The notes under the pieces were generated by a model that searched no databases, was not told where the DNA came from, and was given only the letters and a program-made list of their open reading frames with translations. 64,000 bases of DNA from Massilia sp. BJB1822 (GTDB lineage: Bacteria; Pseudomonadota; Gammaproteobacteria; Burkholderiales; Burkholderiaceae_D), in contig NZ_JABWEB010000006.1 of NCBI RefSeq assembly GCF_013369485.1, positions 62,001-126,000 of the forward strand, written 5' to 3'. The position numbers and the translations under genes were made by a program. Position 1 is the first letter of the stretch; each line of letters begins with the position of its first letter. Shown piece after piece: positions 55,401 through 64,000 of the stretch.

Positions 55401-58149
55401 CGCGCTCCACCGAGAAGTCGAGCAGGTCGTGCTGGGCATGGTCGAGCTGGGGCGCGGGCGCGCGCAGCGCCAGCAGCGTCGATTCCAGCGCATACGCCAA
55501 TTCGCGCAGCGCCTTGAAGCCGACCGTGGCCGAAGTGCCGGCCAGGGTATGCGCGGCCTGCAGGGCGTCCGGACTGACCGGGCGGCGCGGCTCGTGGCGC
55601 CATTCGCCGAAGTCGCGCGCCAGCAGACGCACGATTTCATCGGTTTCGGCCAGATAGATGTTGTACAGCGGCAGAGGGATTGCGAGGCGGCCGACGAACT
55701 TGATATTGTCCTCGCCCGGCTGGGCGGCCGGCGTGGTCGCCGCCGGGAAGCCGATCACATTGCCGTTCACTGTCACCGCAGGGCGCGGCGCGGCGCTCTC
55801 CTGCGGCGGCTCTGCCGCGCCCTCACCTTCGCTGGCGGATGCGTCAACGCCGGCATCGTCCACGGCGCCTTCTGCGGACGCCGGTTCAGCCTCAAGCTCG
55901 AAGGCGCCGCCTGCCTGCACGCGGCCGGCGGCGGCGATCAGGGCCAGGCCGTTGCGCGGCGAGGCGCCTGTGGCGACCAGCTCTCCGACCCAGGCGCCCA
56001 GTTCGGCGGCGGCATGTTCCAACAGTGCGAACAGCGCCTCGCTGGCGGGACGCTCCTCGGCCAGCCACTGGTTCATGGTGCGCTCCACCGCTCCGGCGGC
56101 ATCAGCGAAGTGGTTCAGGCCCACCATGCGGCCACTGCCCTTCAGCGTGTGGAAGGAGCGGCGCAGCATGGTCAGATGATCCAGGCTGCCCGCTTCGGCG
56201 CGCGGCTTGGCCAGGGTGGCGTCGACGAAGGCCAGCACGTCCTGGGCCTCGGCGATGAAGATGTCGAGCAGCTCGGCTTCGATGGCGGCGTCGCCCGCCT
56301 CGCTTTCAGCATCCGATGGCGGCACGGCGGGCGCCTGCTGTGGCGGCACCGGCGTGGCGGGCGGCGCCACTTCGTCTTCCAGCACCGGAATCGATTCCGC
56401 CCCCGCCATCTTGCGGAAGGGCACGGCGCGGAAGCTGCCCTGTTCTGCGTCGAAGCTGAAGCGCTCGCACGCGCCGGCCGGATTCTGCGCCAGCGTATCG
56501 ACGAAGAAGCCGAGCGCGCCGACGTTCTGCGCCACCTGGTCCAGCAGCTTCGCTTCCTGCGCCGGATCGCCCTGCCCGCTGGCCAGCTTGTGCACTTCGG
56601 CGCGCACATGCTGGGCGGCGCGCACGGCGTCGTCCTGGTCGAGCAGGCTCAAAGCGCCTTGCAGCTGGTGCAGCACGCCATCCAGCGGCGCCAGCTCGGC
56701 GCGGCGCGCGGGGTCGGCGTAATAGTCGTCCAGCACTTTTTCCACCTGACGCAGGCCAGTCTTCATCTCCGTCGACAAGGCCGCCACCGTATCGTCCTGC
56801 TGCATGCGGCGCGCCAGGCTGCCCTGCCATTGCGCGGGCTGGGGCGGGGTCTGGCCGGACAACAGGGCTTGCAGGCGCGCGCCGATGGTATCGGCATGGG
56901 CCGCGAAATCGTCGGGCAGGTGGCGGATCTGTTCCAGGCCATGTTCGGCAAACAGCAGAGCCGTCGCCATTTCCAGGCCCAGTTCTTCACTGCGTCCGAC
57001 CGTGGCGGCGCTGTTGGCGACATCGGCCAGCTGGCGCATCAAAGTCGCCAGCGCAGACAGGCCAAGCTTGCTGCCGGCCGCGCCCACGATTGCCAAAGCC
57101 TGTCCGAATTCATCATTGAGGGCCGCATCGCTGCTGGCCTGCTCCAGTCGGCGCCAGGCGGCTTGCGCCTGCTGCATGCCTTCGCGCCCGCGCGCCAGCG
57201 CTTCCTGATCGAGCTGGCCGTAGCGGCGCACCTCGTAATCGTGCGGCACCATGCGCTCCAGCGCATACGCATGATGCAGCTGCTGCGCCAGCGGTGGCAG
57301 GCTGGCGGCATCGGCTGCGGCAACGAAGAACAGGGCGTCGCGCAGCAGGCCGTCGGGCAAGGCCATATTGCCTTGCGACTGACGGCGCAGCTGCAGATTG
57401 ATCAGGCCAAACAGCTGCTTCACATACAGGCCGCTTTCCAGCTGGCCGCCGGCCACCATTTCGGCGAAAGCTTGCTGCGCCAGCCAGAAGGCGCGCGCCT
57501 GCGGTTCCTGCTGGGCGTCGGCGACGGCGGCCACGGCATCCTGCAGCGCGGCGGCCTGCGCCATCTGGGCGGCGGCGTCGGGCGCTTTCAGGTACGGCAG
57601 CAGCGCGCGCTCGAAGCGCTGACGCAGGGCTGTGTAATCGGGAGCGGCGGCATCCGGCGCGGCGGCCGACAAGGCGGCGCGCGGCGAGAGGTCGGGGAAG
57701 AACAGGTCGGCCGGATGCACGCGCTCCGCGCCCAGCATGGCCTGCACCTCGCGGTACCAGGGGAACAGGCGCACCGGCTGCAGCGGTTCGCCTTCCAGCA
57801 GCTCCTGCAGAAATTCGGTCAGCGCCTGGTACAGGCTCGCCACCGTCTGCACATGGTCGGTATTGCATTTGAGCGTGCCGGCCTTGAAGCGGTCCAGCAC
57901 CTGCTCGGCCAGTTCGGTGAGCACCACCACGCCATCCACATCGACCATCTGCAGGGCGCCATGCGCCTGGTGCAGATGCGACTTGGCATGCTGCAGGGCG
58001 GTGGCCTGGTCTTCCGCCTCCCTGCCCCCGGCTTCGAACAGCGCCGTCCTTGACCGCCCCAGCGCCTCGCGGATTTCCACCATGACCCATGACAGCGGGC
58101 CGGTGTCGAATTGCGGCGTTGCGCTATAGGGAAGATCAGTTCTGCTCAT
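52456..58149 (-). CDS. chpA: ChpA/PilL-type hybrid chemotaxis histidine kinase with multiple Hpt domains
   Basis: Central CheA-like kinase of the type IV pilus Chp system. The 1,897-residue protein carries several Hpt-type modules: a His at about 63 (HQAHGALQ), a region near 494 (HQLQGALS), full Hpt with His near 667 (HTLKGSGRM), a variant near 867 (HTLAGTSATV) and another near 1198 (HTVKGSARM). Then come the dimerisation and HATPase core (HLLRNAIVHG, FSDDGAGLDLQ, GRGVGMDIVR), a CheW domain, and a C-terminal receiver (about 1775-1897, LVDIEMPRMDG). Long Pro/Ala/Glu linkers join the modules. Confidence 0.93.
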   Translation of the reverse strand: MSRTDLPYSATPQFDTGPLSWVMVEIREALGRSRTALFEAGGREAEDQATALQHAKSHLHQAHGALQMVDVDGVVVLTELAEQVLDRFKAGTLKCNTDHVQTVASLYQALTEFLQELLEGEPLQPVRLFPWYREVQAMLGAERVHPADLFFPDLSPRAALSAAAPDAAAPDYTALRQRFERALLPYLKAPDAAAQMAQAAALQDAVAAVADAQQEPQARAFWLAQQAFAEMVAGGQLESGLYVKQLFGLINLQLRRQSQGNMALPDGLLRDALFFVAAADAASLPPLAQQLHHAYALERMVPHDYEVRRYGQLDQEALARGREGMQQAQAAWRRLEQASSDAALNDEFGQALAIVGAAGSKLGLSALATLMRQLADVANSAATVGRSEELGLEMATALLFAEHGLEQIRHLPDDFAAHADTIGARLQALLSGQTPPQPAQWQGSLARRMQQDDTVAALSTEMKTGLRQVEKVLDDYYADPARRAELAPLDGVLHQLQGALSLLDQDDAVRAAQHVRAEVHKLASGQGDPAQEAKLLDQVAQNVGALGFFVDTLAQNPAGACERFSFDAEQGSFRAVPFRKMAGAESIPVLEDEVAPPATPVPPQQAPAVPPSDAESEAGDAAIEAELLDIFIAEAQDVLAFVDATLAKPRAEAGSLDHLTMLRRSFHTLKGSGRMVGLNHFADAAGAVERTMNQWLAEERPASEALFALLEHAAAELGAWVGELVATGASPRNGLALIAAAGRVQAGGAFELEAEPASAEGAVDDAGVDASASEGEGAAEPPQESAAPRPAVTVNGNVIGFPAATTPAAQPGEDNIKFVGRLAIPLPLYNIYLAETDEIVRLLARDFGEWRHEPRRPVSPDALQAAHTLAGTSATVGFKALRELAYALESTLLALRAPAPQLDHAQHDLLDFSVERVRQMLQSFAAADMPPEQPELIAALGKLQAELASPARTGAELDARLDSLLADSEGAGLPQPVPGMAEHAMPVESPLEETQVPAPSAEDELAARLDALFTDTYHSLIASPPPAPERAERPAAPAVSAAASDDIDDLFASAFDDSFAPVAPLEAAELAPLSEHAAGPASLPPEVLDAASAAEPAAALETPTAIPAEAPAEAPVGVEAGSDSDADSEVEVLALPGAPAELAVPAPGSFQDEIDADLLPVFLEEGADLLPQIGEALRTWQHNPADFSHAQMLQRVLHTVKGSARMAGAMRLGQHAHEIETHIENMVHAGSATPHAFEELLAHYDHALLLFEQLQDPAAVQGAAAQPGEAAPAGGGAPGVLESADAASDVAAKTPLVRVRADILDRLVNQAGEVSISRSRLENEVGSLRASLNDFSENLNRLRRQLREVEMQAESQIASRMSISGEREFDPLEFDRFTRLQELTRMMAESVNDVAAFHENLGRSVEAASGDLNQQARMTRELQRDLMRVRMVPFASISERLFRVARQSAKEVDKRVNLDIRGGAVDIDRSVLERMAAPFEHLLRNAIVHGVETRERRGAAGKEEIGELLIQVSQQGNEVVIEFSDDGAGLDLQRIRAKARSVGLLGETEEVSDAEAANLIFEPGFSTADTLTELAGRGVGMDIVRAEAQALGGRIDTMSESGKGARFTIHLPLTLAVTQVVLLSAGGRLYALPSVQVEQVLQMKDAALGEAQAKGELVLHGQHTALHYLPELLGGTAVRMPAQRSAPVLMLRNGSDKLALHVDEVLGNREVVIKNIGPQLARMPGIAGATVLGSGEIVLILNPLALVQHLAQHPELRGEYAEAAGSVAAGAGERPGCTVMVVDDSLTVRKVTQRLLEREGYQVVLAKDGVDALEQMQELRPDMMLVDIEMPRMDGFDLTRNVRGDARTRDIPIIMITSRSADKHRNYAMELGVNAYFGKPYQEAVLLSAIAGLLPAA

Positions 58150-58156
58150 TCTTGCC

Positions 58157-60469
58157 TCAAGAAGTAATACGGAAACGCGATACCGAGTTTTTCAGTTCCT
58201 GCGCCAGCACCGACAGCTTGCGCACCGATTGCGCGGTCTGCTGCGTGCCATCCTTGGCCTGTTCCGTGACCTGCAGGATGTGCTGGATATTGTGCGCCAC
58301 GCCGCTGGCCGATGTCGCCTGCATGCCGGTGGCGCGCGAAATGCCCTGGATCAGCTCCGCCAGACGGTTCGACACTTGCGAGATGTCTTCCAGCGCCGCA
58401 CCGGCCGCATCGGACAGGCGCGCGCCTTCGACCACGCCCTGGGTCGATTTCTCCATCGCCGCCACGGCGTCGTGGGTGTCGGTCTGGATGGTGCGCACCA
58501 GGGCGCCGATCTGCTTGGCCGCGCCGGCCGAACGCTCGGCCAGGCGCTGCACCTCCTCCGCCACCACCGAGAAGCCGCGCCCCGCCTCCCCCGCCGATGC
58601 GGCCTGGATGGCGGCGTTCAGCGCCAGCACATTGGTCTGTTCGGTGATGTCGGAAATCAGTTCGGTGATTTCGCCAATCTCCTGCGAGGACTCGCCCAGG
58701 CGCTTGATGCGCTTGGAGGTTTCCTGGATCTGCTCGCGGATTTCGTTCATGCCCTTGATGGCGTTCTGCACCGCCGTCGCGCCCTGGCGCGCCGCCGCCA
58801 CCGACTGGCGCGCCACGCCGGCCGATTCGGAGGCCGATTTGGAGACTTCGGTGATTTCGTTGGCCATCTTCACCACGGTGGAACTGGCGTCCTGGATTTC
58901 GCGCGACTGCTGCTGCGAGGCGAGCAGCAGATCGCTGGAAATACCCTGCGCATGGGTGGAGGCCGACGTCACTTGTTCGGCCGTCACCGTGACCCGGCCC
59001 ACCAGGCCGCGCAGCTCCTCCACCGTGTAGTTGACCGAATCGGCGATGGCGCCGGTAATGTCCTCGGAGACGGTGGCCTGCACCGTCAGGTCGCCGTCCG
59101 CCACTTCCTGCAGCTCGTTCATCAGGCGCAGGATCGCCGCCTGGTTCTGCGCGTTCATGGCCTTGGCCTCTTCCTCTTTTTGCTGCGCCTGCAGGCGCAT
59201 TGCTTCGGCTTCCTTGCGGCGGCGGTCGGCGCCGCGCGTGCGGGCGTGCGAGTCCTGCAGCAGCACGCGGCCGATGGCGGCGGCCGAGAGCAGCGTCAGC
59301 ATGCCGCCCGCCACCATCAGCCAGAAGCTGTAGTTCAGCGATTCCTGCTCCGAACGAAAAGCGCTCTGCAGCGCGGTCAGGCTTTGCCGCAGATTCTCAT
59401 TACGGCTGAAGATCAGCTGTTCGGCGCTTTTGGCGGCGGTGAATTTATCCAGGCGGTTCAGGATCGAGCCGACCATGGCCTGGTATTCCTCGAAGCGCCC
59501 TTTCAGCAGGCCCAGTTTCTCGCGCAGCTCGGCGTCGCGCGTGGCGGGCAGCTGCAAGGTATCGCTGCCGTTCAGGAAACCATCCACCGTATTGCGGAAG
59601 ACCGTGGTGTCGCGCCCCAGCTGGAAGGCCGTTTCCGAGCTGATGCCGCCGGCCGTCAGGAATTCGCTGGCGCCGCGGCTCATGCGCTGGGTCAGCATGG
59701 ACAGCTTGCCCAGCGCCGCCACTTCGCGCGCATTGCCGCCGCGCTGCAGCTTGAGCGAACCGATTTCCTCGCTCAGGGCCAGCAGCTCGGGCGACATGGC
59801 GTTCAGGCTATGCAGGGTTTTATCCACGCCGCTCAACTCCGGCTTCAGGCGCAGGATGGTTTCCGCCGCCTTGTCCGACTCCGCCCAGCCGCGGCGCGCC
59901 TGGCCCAGCGTGGCTTCCAGCGCGGCCGGGGCGGCGCCCACGCTGCGACCTCCATAGCTGCCGCCGCTGCTCATCAGGGTGAAGGCGTGATTCAGCTCGC
60001 GCCGGCTTTCTTCCAGCTGGCGGAAGGCTTCGGCATTGCCTTCCACCGCATTCGGCGCGGCCTTGCCGATGCGCTGCGAGTGCATCAGGGCGTCGCCGGC
60101 GATCTGGGTGCGGGTGGAGCTGAGCGTGCCTTCATGCGCATACAGGGCGACAAAGGCCACGCTCAAGGCCAGGCTCAGGGCCAGGGCGCTGGAGAGGATG
60201 CTTAACTGGCGCTGCGGCGCCAGGTGGCCGATCAGGGGCAGCTTGAAATCGGGGCCGGTATCGGCCACCGGCGCCGGGCCGCGGCGGCGGATGGCGTCGC
60301 GCAGGCGCAGCGGGGCTTCGCTGTCCTCGCCGGCCGCCGGCGCGCCCGCCTCCGGCAGCGGGGCGGTATGGCCGAACTGCGAGTTGCCGTCGCCGTAACC
60401 GGCGAATTCCGAATTGGGCGCTGGCTCGGCGCTGCCCGCCGTGGAGCGCGGGAATATCTTGAATACCAT
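58157..60469 (-). CDS. pilJ: PilJ-type methyl-accepting chemotaxis protein
   Basis: Membrane receptor of the pilus chemosensory pathway. 770 residues: a cytoplasmic disordered N-terminus (1-75), transmembrane helix (about 88-110), periplasmic helical PilJ-like sensor (about 110-375), second helix (about 378-398), HAMP-like segment and the signalling hairpin with [35 protein letters not shown]. It follows pilI and precedes chpA by seven bases. Confidence 0.93.
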   Translation of the reverse strand: MVFKIFPRSTAGSAEPAPNSEFAGYGDGNSQFGHTAPLPEAGAPAAGEDSEAPLRLRDAIRRRGPAPVADTGPDFKLPLIGHLAPQRQLSILSSALALSLALSVAFVALYAHEGTLSSTRTQIAGDALMHSQRIGKAAPNAVEGNAEAFRQLEESRRELNHAFTLMSSGGSYGGRSVGAAPAALEATLGQARRGWAESDKAAETILRLKPELSGVDKTLHSLNAMSPELLALSEEIGSLKLQRGGNAREVAALGKLSMLTQRMSRGASEFLTAGGISSETAFQLGRDTTVFRNTVDGFLNGSDTLQLPATRDAELREKLGLLKGRFEEYQAMVGSILNRLDKFTAAKSAEQLIFSRNENLRQSLTALQSAFRSEQESLNYSFWLMVAGGMLTLLSAAAIGRVLLQDSHARTRGADRRRKEAEAMRLQAQQKEEEAKAMNAQNQAAILRLMNELQEVADGDLTVQATVSEDITGAIADSVNYTVEELRGLVGRVTVTAEQVTSASTHAQGISSDLLLASQQQSREIQDASSTVVKMANEITEVSKSASESAGVARQSVAAARQGATAVQNAIKGMNEIREQIQETSKRIKRLGESSQEIGEITELISDITEQTNVLALNAAIQAASAGEAGRGFSVVAEEVQRLAERSAGAAKQIGALVRTIQTDTHDAVAAMEKSTQGVVEGARLSDAAGAALEDISQVSNRLAELIQGISRATGMQATSASGVAHNIQHILQVTEQAKDGTQQTAQSVRKLSVLAQELKNSVSRFRITS

Positions 60470-60517
60470 TACAGCATCCCCCGGTTACTTGGTATGGCGC
60501 CGCCTGTGGCGGTTTTC

Positions 60518-61078
60518 TTATCTGCCGGCCTGCTGGAAGCGCGCCTCGCGCACCAGCAAGCCCAGATCCAGGCGGGTCCAGACCTGGTTTTCCTTGTCTT
60601 CGAACTGCTGCGCGCACCAGGGCTGGGTATCGGCCGCCGCTGCGGCGCCTTGCCGCATCTCGTCCAGCCGGCGCAGGCCCAGCACGCGCGCCACCAGCAG
60701 GGCGCAGTTGTAGCCCAGGGCCGGCGCGAAGGTGATGAAGCGGCTGTCCGCCTCCGGCGCGCAAGGCGCTTCGCCCAGGTAGCGCGCCAGGTCGACGACC
60801 CCGGTCAGATTGCCGCGGATATTGGCCAGGCCCAGATACCAGTCCTGCGCCAGCGGCACCGGCGTCAGCGCCTGGCAGTGCACGATCTCGCCGATCTGGG
60901 TCAGGTCCAGCAGGCCGCGCAGCGCGCCGGCCTGCACGCCCAGCTCGCGGCCGGCATTGCCCGCGCCGCCCTTGGCCGCCTGCATGCGCTCCAGCAGCTG
61001 CACCTGGTATTGGCGCAGCCGGCTGCGGCGCTCGGCGCCGTCCGGTGCTGTTGCCCCGTCCCCGTGCGCGCTGGCCAT
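60518..61078 (-). CDS. pilI: PilI CheW-like adaptor
   Basis: Couples PilJ to ChpA. 186 residues; the CheW domain (about 40-175) has LGVQAGALRGLLDLTQIGEIV and YLGLANIRGNLTGVVDLARYLG. Its start is one base from the pilH stop, so translation is coupled. Confidence 0.88.
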   Translation of the reverse strand: MASAHGDGATAPDGAERRSRLRQYQVQLLERMQAAKGGAGNAGRELGVQAGALRGLLDLTQIGEIVHCQALTPVPLAQDWYLGLANIRGNLTGVVDLARYLGEAPCAPEADSRFITFAPALGYNCALLVARVLGLRRLDEMRQGAAAAADTQPWCAQQFEDKENQVWTRLDLGLLVREARFQQAGR

Positions 61079-61079
61079 G

Positions 61080-61445
61080 TCAGCCGAGGGCCGCGATCTT
61101 CGCCAGCAGTTCGGCCGCCACCACCGGTTTGATCAGATAGTCCCTGGCGCCCTGGCGCATGCCCCAGATCTTGTCGGTTTCCTGGTTCTTGCTGGAGCAG
61201 ATAATCACCGGCACGTCCTGCAGGGCCGGATCGCGGGCGATGGTGCGCGTGACCTGGAAGCCGTTCGCGCCCGGCATCACCACGTCCATCAGGATCAGCT
61301 CCGGCTTGTCGGCCTTGATCTTGTCCAGCGCCTCCTCGCCGTTTTCGGCGGTGGTGACGGAAAAGCCGTTCTTCACCAGGATATCGGTGAGGTAGTAACG
61401 TTCGGTGGGCGAATCGTCGACGATCAGGATTTTTTGGATGGCCAT
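61080..61445 (-). CDS. pilH: PilH response regulator
   Basis: Single-domain CheY-like regulator, 121 residues. It has ILIVDDSPTERYYL, the phospho-acceptor Asp in ILMDVVMPGANGFQV, and the C-terminal DYLIKPV lysine. In Pseudomonas PilH helps control retraction and phosphate flow. Lies between pilG and pilI. Confidence 0.93.
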   Translation of the reverse strand: MAIQKILIVDDSPTERYYLTDILVKNGFSVTTAENGEEALDKIKADKPELILMDVVMPGANGFQVTRTIARDPALQDVPVIICSSKNQETDKIWGMRQGARDYLIKPVVAAELLAKIAALG

Positions 61446-61461
61446 GCTTGCCTCGCTGGTC

Positions 61462-61863
61462 TTATGCGCCTGCCGCGCCGGCCGTGTGCTCGCGCACCGC
61501 CGCCAGCAGGCTGTCTTTGGTAAAGGGTTTGGTCAGATAGGCCGCCGAGCCGACCATTGCGCCGCGCGCCCGGTCGAACAGGCCATCCTTGGAGGACAGC
61601 ATCAGCACCGGAGTGGTATGGAAACGCGTGCTTTTCTTGATCAGGGCGCAGGTCTGGTAGCCGTCCAGGCGCGGCATCAGGATGTCGCAGAAGATCAGGT
61701 CCGGGTGGTGGTCGCTGATCTTGGCCAGGGCGTCGAAGCCGTCTTCGGCCAGCAGCACCTGGTAACCGGCCTGGCTCAGGAAAATCTCGGCGGAGCGGCG
61801 GATGGTGCTGCTATCGTCGATCACCATGATTTTCAAACCTGTCGCTTGCGGCGTAGTCGTCAT
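61462..61863 (-). CDS. pilG: PilG response regulator
   Basis: Single-domain CheY-like regulator, 133 residues, first gene of the operon. It has IMVIDDSSTIRRSAEIFL, Asp in IFCDILMPRLDGYQT and AAYLTKPF. PilG promotes pilus extension in Pseudomonas, working against PilH. GGTGAAA lies upstream of the ATG. Between it and rubredoxin is a 61-base spacer on the same strand. Confidence 0.93.
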   Translation of the reverse strand: MTTTPQATGLKIMVIDDSSTIRRSAEIFLSQAGYQVLLAEDGFDALAKISDHHPDLIFCDILMPRLDGYQTCALIKKSTRFHTTPVLMLSSKDGLFDRARGAMVGSAAYLTKPFTKDSLLAAVREHTAGAAGA

Positions 61864-61924
61864 AGTCGTTTCACCGGGATGTTATCCACACGATAGCACA
61901 GGGCGCCGCGCCTGGGCGGGCGTT

Positions 61925-62116
61925 TCAGATCGCGACCATCTCGAAATCGTCCTTGCGGGCGCCGCATTCCGGGCAGGCCCAGTTCATGGGCACGTCGGCC
62001 CAGCGCGTTCCAGGGGCGATGCCCTCGTCCGGCAGACCGGCCGCTTCGTCGTAGATCCAGCCGCAGATCAGGCACATCCAGGTCTGGAATTCTTGGGTCG
62101 TATCTCCGCTACTCAC
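61925..62116 (-). CDS. Rubredoxin
   Basis: A 63-residue one-iron electron carrier. The four Fe-binding cysteines are in MCLICGWIYDEAAG (CxxCG) and NWACPECGARKDDF (CPxCG). It starts at GTG 62116; an internal ATG at 62077 would leave the Cys site intact with a shorter start. It lies upstream of pilG in the same direction. Its redox partner is unknown. Confidence 0.93.
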   Translation of the reverse strand: MSSGDTTQEFQTWMCLICGWIYDEAAGLPDEGIAPGTRWADVPMNWACPECGARKDDFEMVAI

Positions 62117-62172
62117 GTTCTGCCATCCTCAATCAAGTAAAATGCCGAATTAGGTATCTTAATCTACCCGCC

Positions 62173-63009
62173 GTGCAAAACCAAACTTCGCCCCTCATCC
62201 TGACATTTGGCGCCGCCGATCCGATCGGCGCGATTGGCGTCCACGCCGATCTGGCCACCTTCTCGGCCCTGCACTGCCAGGGCTTCGGCGTAACGACCGC
62301 CCTGCTCATCGGCGACAGTGCCGGGGTCGAAGACCAGCAGCATGTGGACCCGGACTGGGTGGCCGACCAGGCCCGCGTGGTGCTGGAGGATGTGGAGGTA
62401 GCGGCCTTCAAGATTGGTGCGCTGGATAATATGGAGCATATCTCGGCCATCGCCGAGGTGGTGTCGGACTACCCGGACGCGCCCCTGATCCTCGACCCCT
62501 TCGGCTCGCGCCTGCCGGAGCTGCCCGAAGGCGAGGATATGGACGAAATGCTCACCGTGCTGCGCCAGCTGCTGGTGCCGCAAGCGACCCTGCTGATGCT
62601 GTCGCAGGTGGAGCTGGGCCGCCTGGCCGAGACCTGGCGCGACCTGGGCAACGGCGAAACCACGGCCGACGACGCCCAGCACCTGATCGACCTGGGCTGC
62701 GAATACGTGCTGGTGACGGGCACCCCGGCCGGCAAGGGGCCGAGCGACGCCTCGCTGCGCGCCAATACCCTGTACGGCGCCGGCGGCGTGGTGCGCCACG
62801 ACCGCTGGCAGCACCTGCCCGGCTCCTTCCTCGGCGCCGGCGGCACGCTGTCGGGCGCGATCGCCGCCTTCATGGCCCTGGGCGCGGAAACGCCGCAAGC
62901 CGTCGATCTGGCCCAGCAATACACTTTCGGCGCCCTGGCCCACGCCCAGCGCCATGGCATGGGCAAGCTGGTGCCCAACCGTTTTTTCAAGCTGCACAAC
63001 CCCCATTGA
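62173..63009 (+). CDS. Divergent ThiD-like (ribokinase-fold) kinase
   Basis: A 278-residue protein of the hydroxymethylpyrimidine/phosphomethylpyrimidine kinase family by overall pattern ([48 protein letters not shown]). It lacks the ThiD hallmarks: the N-terminal DxSGGAG is DPIGAIG, and the GTGC-type catalytic turn reads GAGGT (Gly224 where Cys is expected). It begins at GTG 62173 and lies directly before hemL. It may be a ThiD paralogue with altered or lost catalysis. Confidence 0.75.
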   Translation: MQNQTSPLILTFGAADPIGAIGVHADLATFSALHCQGFGVTTALLIGDSAGVEDQQHVDPDWVADQARVVLEDVEVAAFKIGALDNMEHISAIAEVVSDYPDAPLILDPFGSRLPELPEGEDMDEMLTVLRQLLVPQATLLMLSQVELGRLAETWRDLGNGETTADDAQHLIDLGCEYVLVTGTPAGKGPSDASLRANTLYGAGGVVRHDRWQHLPGSFLGAGGTLSGAIAAFMALGAETPQAVDLAQQYTFGALAHAQRHGMGKLVPNRFFKLHNPH

Positions 63010-63016
63010 AACGACT

Positions 63017-64000
63017 ATGACTACTTCCAAGAACGATACGCTGTTTGCCCGCGCCCAGAAAACCACCCCGGGCGGCGTCAATTCCCCGGTGCGCGCCTTC
63101 CGCTCGGTGGGCGGCACGCCGCGCTTCATCACCCGCGCCGAAGGGCCGTATTTCTGGGATGCGGACGGCAAACGTTACATCGATTACATCGGTTCCTGGG
63201 GGCCGGCCATCGTCGGCCACGCCCATCCCGAAGTGGTGAAGGCGGTGCAGGAAGCGGCCATGCGCGGCCTGTCCTTCGGCGCGCCGACCGAAGCGGAAAT
63301 CGAAATGGCCGAGGAAATCTGCCGCCTGGTGCCGTCCATCGAACAGGTGCGCCTGGTGTCTTCCGGCACCGAAGCAACCATGAGCGCCCTGCGCCTGGCG
63401 CGCGGCGCCACCGGCCGCGACAAGATCGTCAAGTTCGAAGGCTGCTACCACGGCCACGCCGACTCCCTGCTGGTGAAAGCGGGCAGCGGTCTGCTGACCT
63501 TCGGCAATCCAACCTCGGCCGGCGTGCCGGAAGATTTCGTCAAGCACACCCTGGTGCTGGACTATAACAATGTGGCCCAGATCGAAGAAGCCTTCGCCAA
63601 TATGGGCGAGGAAATTGCCTGCGTCATCGTGGAACCGGTGGCCGGCAATATGAATCTGATCAAAGCCACGCCGGAATTCCTGCAAGCGCTGCGCAATCTG
63701 TGCAGCAAATATGGCGCGATTCTGATTTTCGACGAAGTGATGTGCGGTTTCCGTGTCGGCCTGGGCGGTGCGCAAGCACTGTATGGCATTAAGCCGGATT
63801 TGACCGCCTTGGGCAAAGTGATTGGCGGCGGCCTGCCGGTGGCCGCATTCGGCGGCAGTGCCGAATTAATGTCGAAAATGGCGCCATTGGGCGCGGTATA
63901 TCAGGCCGGCACCCTGTCCGGTAATCCGGTAGCGGTGGCCGCGGGCATGACCACGCTGAAACTGATTCAACAGCCAGGCTTCTACGATAAACTCGCCGCC
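63017..64000 (+). CDS. hemL: Glutamate-1-semialdehyde 2,1-aminomutase (3' partial)
   Basis: PLP enzyme making 5-aminolevulinate for haem. 328 codons are visible and the frame is open at the window edge; about 100 more residues are expected. Motifs: [54 protein letters not shown] and the PLP lysine in [12 protein letters not shown]. It follows the ThiD-like gene by seven bases, probably as one operon. Confidence 0.96.
   Translation, partial: MTTSKNDTLFARAQKTTPGGVNSPVRAFRSVGGTPRFITRAEGPYFWDADGKRYIDYIGSWGPAIVGHAHPEVVKAVQEAAMRGLSFGAPTEAEIEMAEEICRLVPSIEQVRLVSSGTEATMSALRLARGATGRDKIVKFEGCYHGHADSLLVKAGSGLLTFGNPTSAGVPEDFVKHTLVLDYNNVAQIEEAFANMGEEIACVIVEPVAGNMNLIKATPEFLQALRNLCSKYGAILIFDEVMCGFRVGLGGAQALYGIKPDLTALGKVIGGGLPVAAFGGSAELMSKMAPLGAVYQAGTLSGNPVAVAAGMTTLKLIQQPGFYDKLAA

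Noticed and set aside
52558..58053. Plus-strand ORF of about 1,831 codons opposite chpA
   Set aside because: Its sequence is an Arg/Gly/His-rich, repetitive antisense shadow of chpA in GC-rich DNA, with no recognisable domain; chpA has intact Hpt, kinase, CheW and receiver motifs.
1..64000. CRISPR arrays, rRNA genes, known riboswitches, restriction or toxin-antitoxin systems
   Set aside because: No regularly spaced repeats, rRNA sequence or recognisable defence gene set was found by reading; riboswitch models could not be run.

Overview
The window is about 64 kb of GC-rich, gene-dense bacterial chromosome. Gene content and order (PyrR-PyrB-inactive dihydroorotase, a Chp-type pilus chemosensory operon, an H-NS/MvaT-like nucleoid protein, rhamnose and heptose LPS genes, the miaB-phoH-ybeY-corC-lnt cluster) point to a betaproteobacterium of the Oxalobacteraceae (Massilia/Duganella/Janthinobacterium type). 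That placement is inferred from protein features, not from a database search. Codon use is strongly GC3-biased, so almost every gene casts long antisense ORF shadows, including one of about 1,830 codons opposite chpA; these are not annotated.

Layout. 1-8.6 kb: tsaE (start off the window), the amidase amiC, a hexose-6-phosphate mutarotase, an alpha carbonic anhydrase, a DedA protein, a cyclophilin, mutL and miaA. 8.7-14 kb is the most mobile part: a tRNA with a CAT anticodon, a truncated integrase, a frameshifted orphan gene, a large TonB-dependent receptor, a complete ISL3-family insertion sequence sitting exactly in the receptor's terminator, and two tandem palindromic repeats whose third copy lies before mutL. 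14-22 kb: an aldehyde dehydrogenase, a thioredoxin-like protein, a ChaN lipoprotein, small conserved proteins, an orphan histidine kinase, an HDOD signalling pair and a small putative regulator.

22-34 kb: miaB-phoH-ybeY, a ZntB/CorA-like transporter on the opposite strand, then corC-lnt, followed by glyQ-glyS-gmhB-plsC and a YgjP-like metalloprotease. 34-46 kb is an envelope block on the minus strand: an amidohydrolase-CIA30 fusion, waaA, waaC, a phosphomannomutase/phosphoglucomutase, hns, a WecA-like transferase and rfbBACD, with apaH divergent. 46-51 kb: an acyltransferase and the overlapping yqgE-ruvX-pyrR-pyrB-pyrC' series, then a photolyase. 52-62 kb: the pilGHIJ-chpA chemosensory operon, read on the minus strand. 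62-64 kb: a rubredoxin, a divergent ThiD-like kinase and hemL, which runs off the window.

Most of the window is housekeeping and envelope biology. I did not find a convincing new multi-gene defence or mobile system. The best unusual signals are the IS insertion that duplicates a terminator U-tract, the palindromic repeat family, the decayed integrase plus frameshifted orphan at the tRNA, the ThiD-like protein that has lost its signature residues, and the inverted metal transporter gene inside the ybeY-corC cluster.
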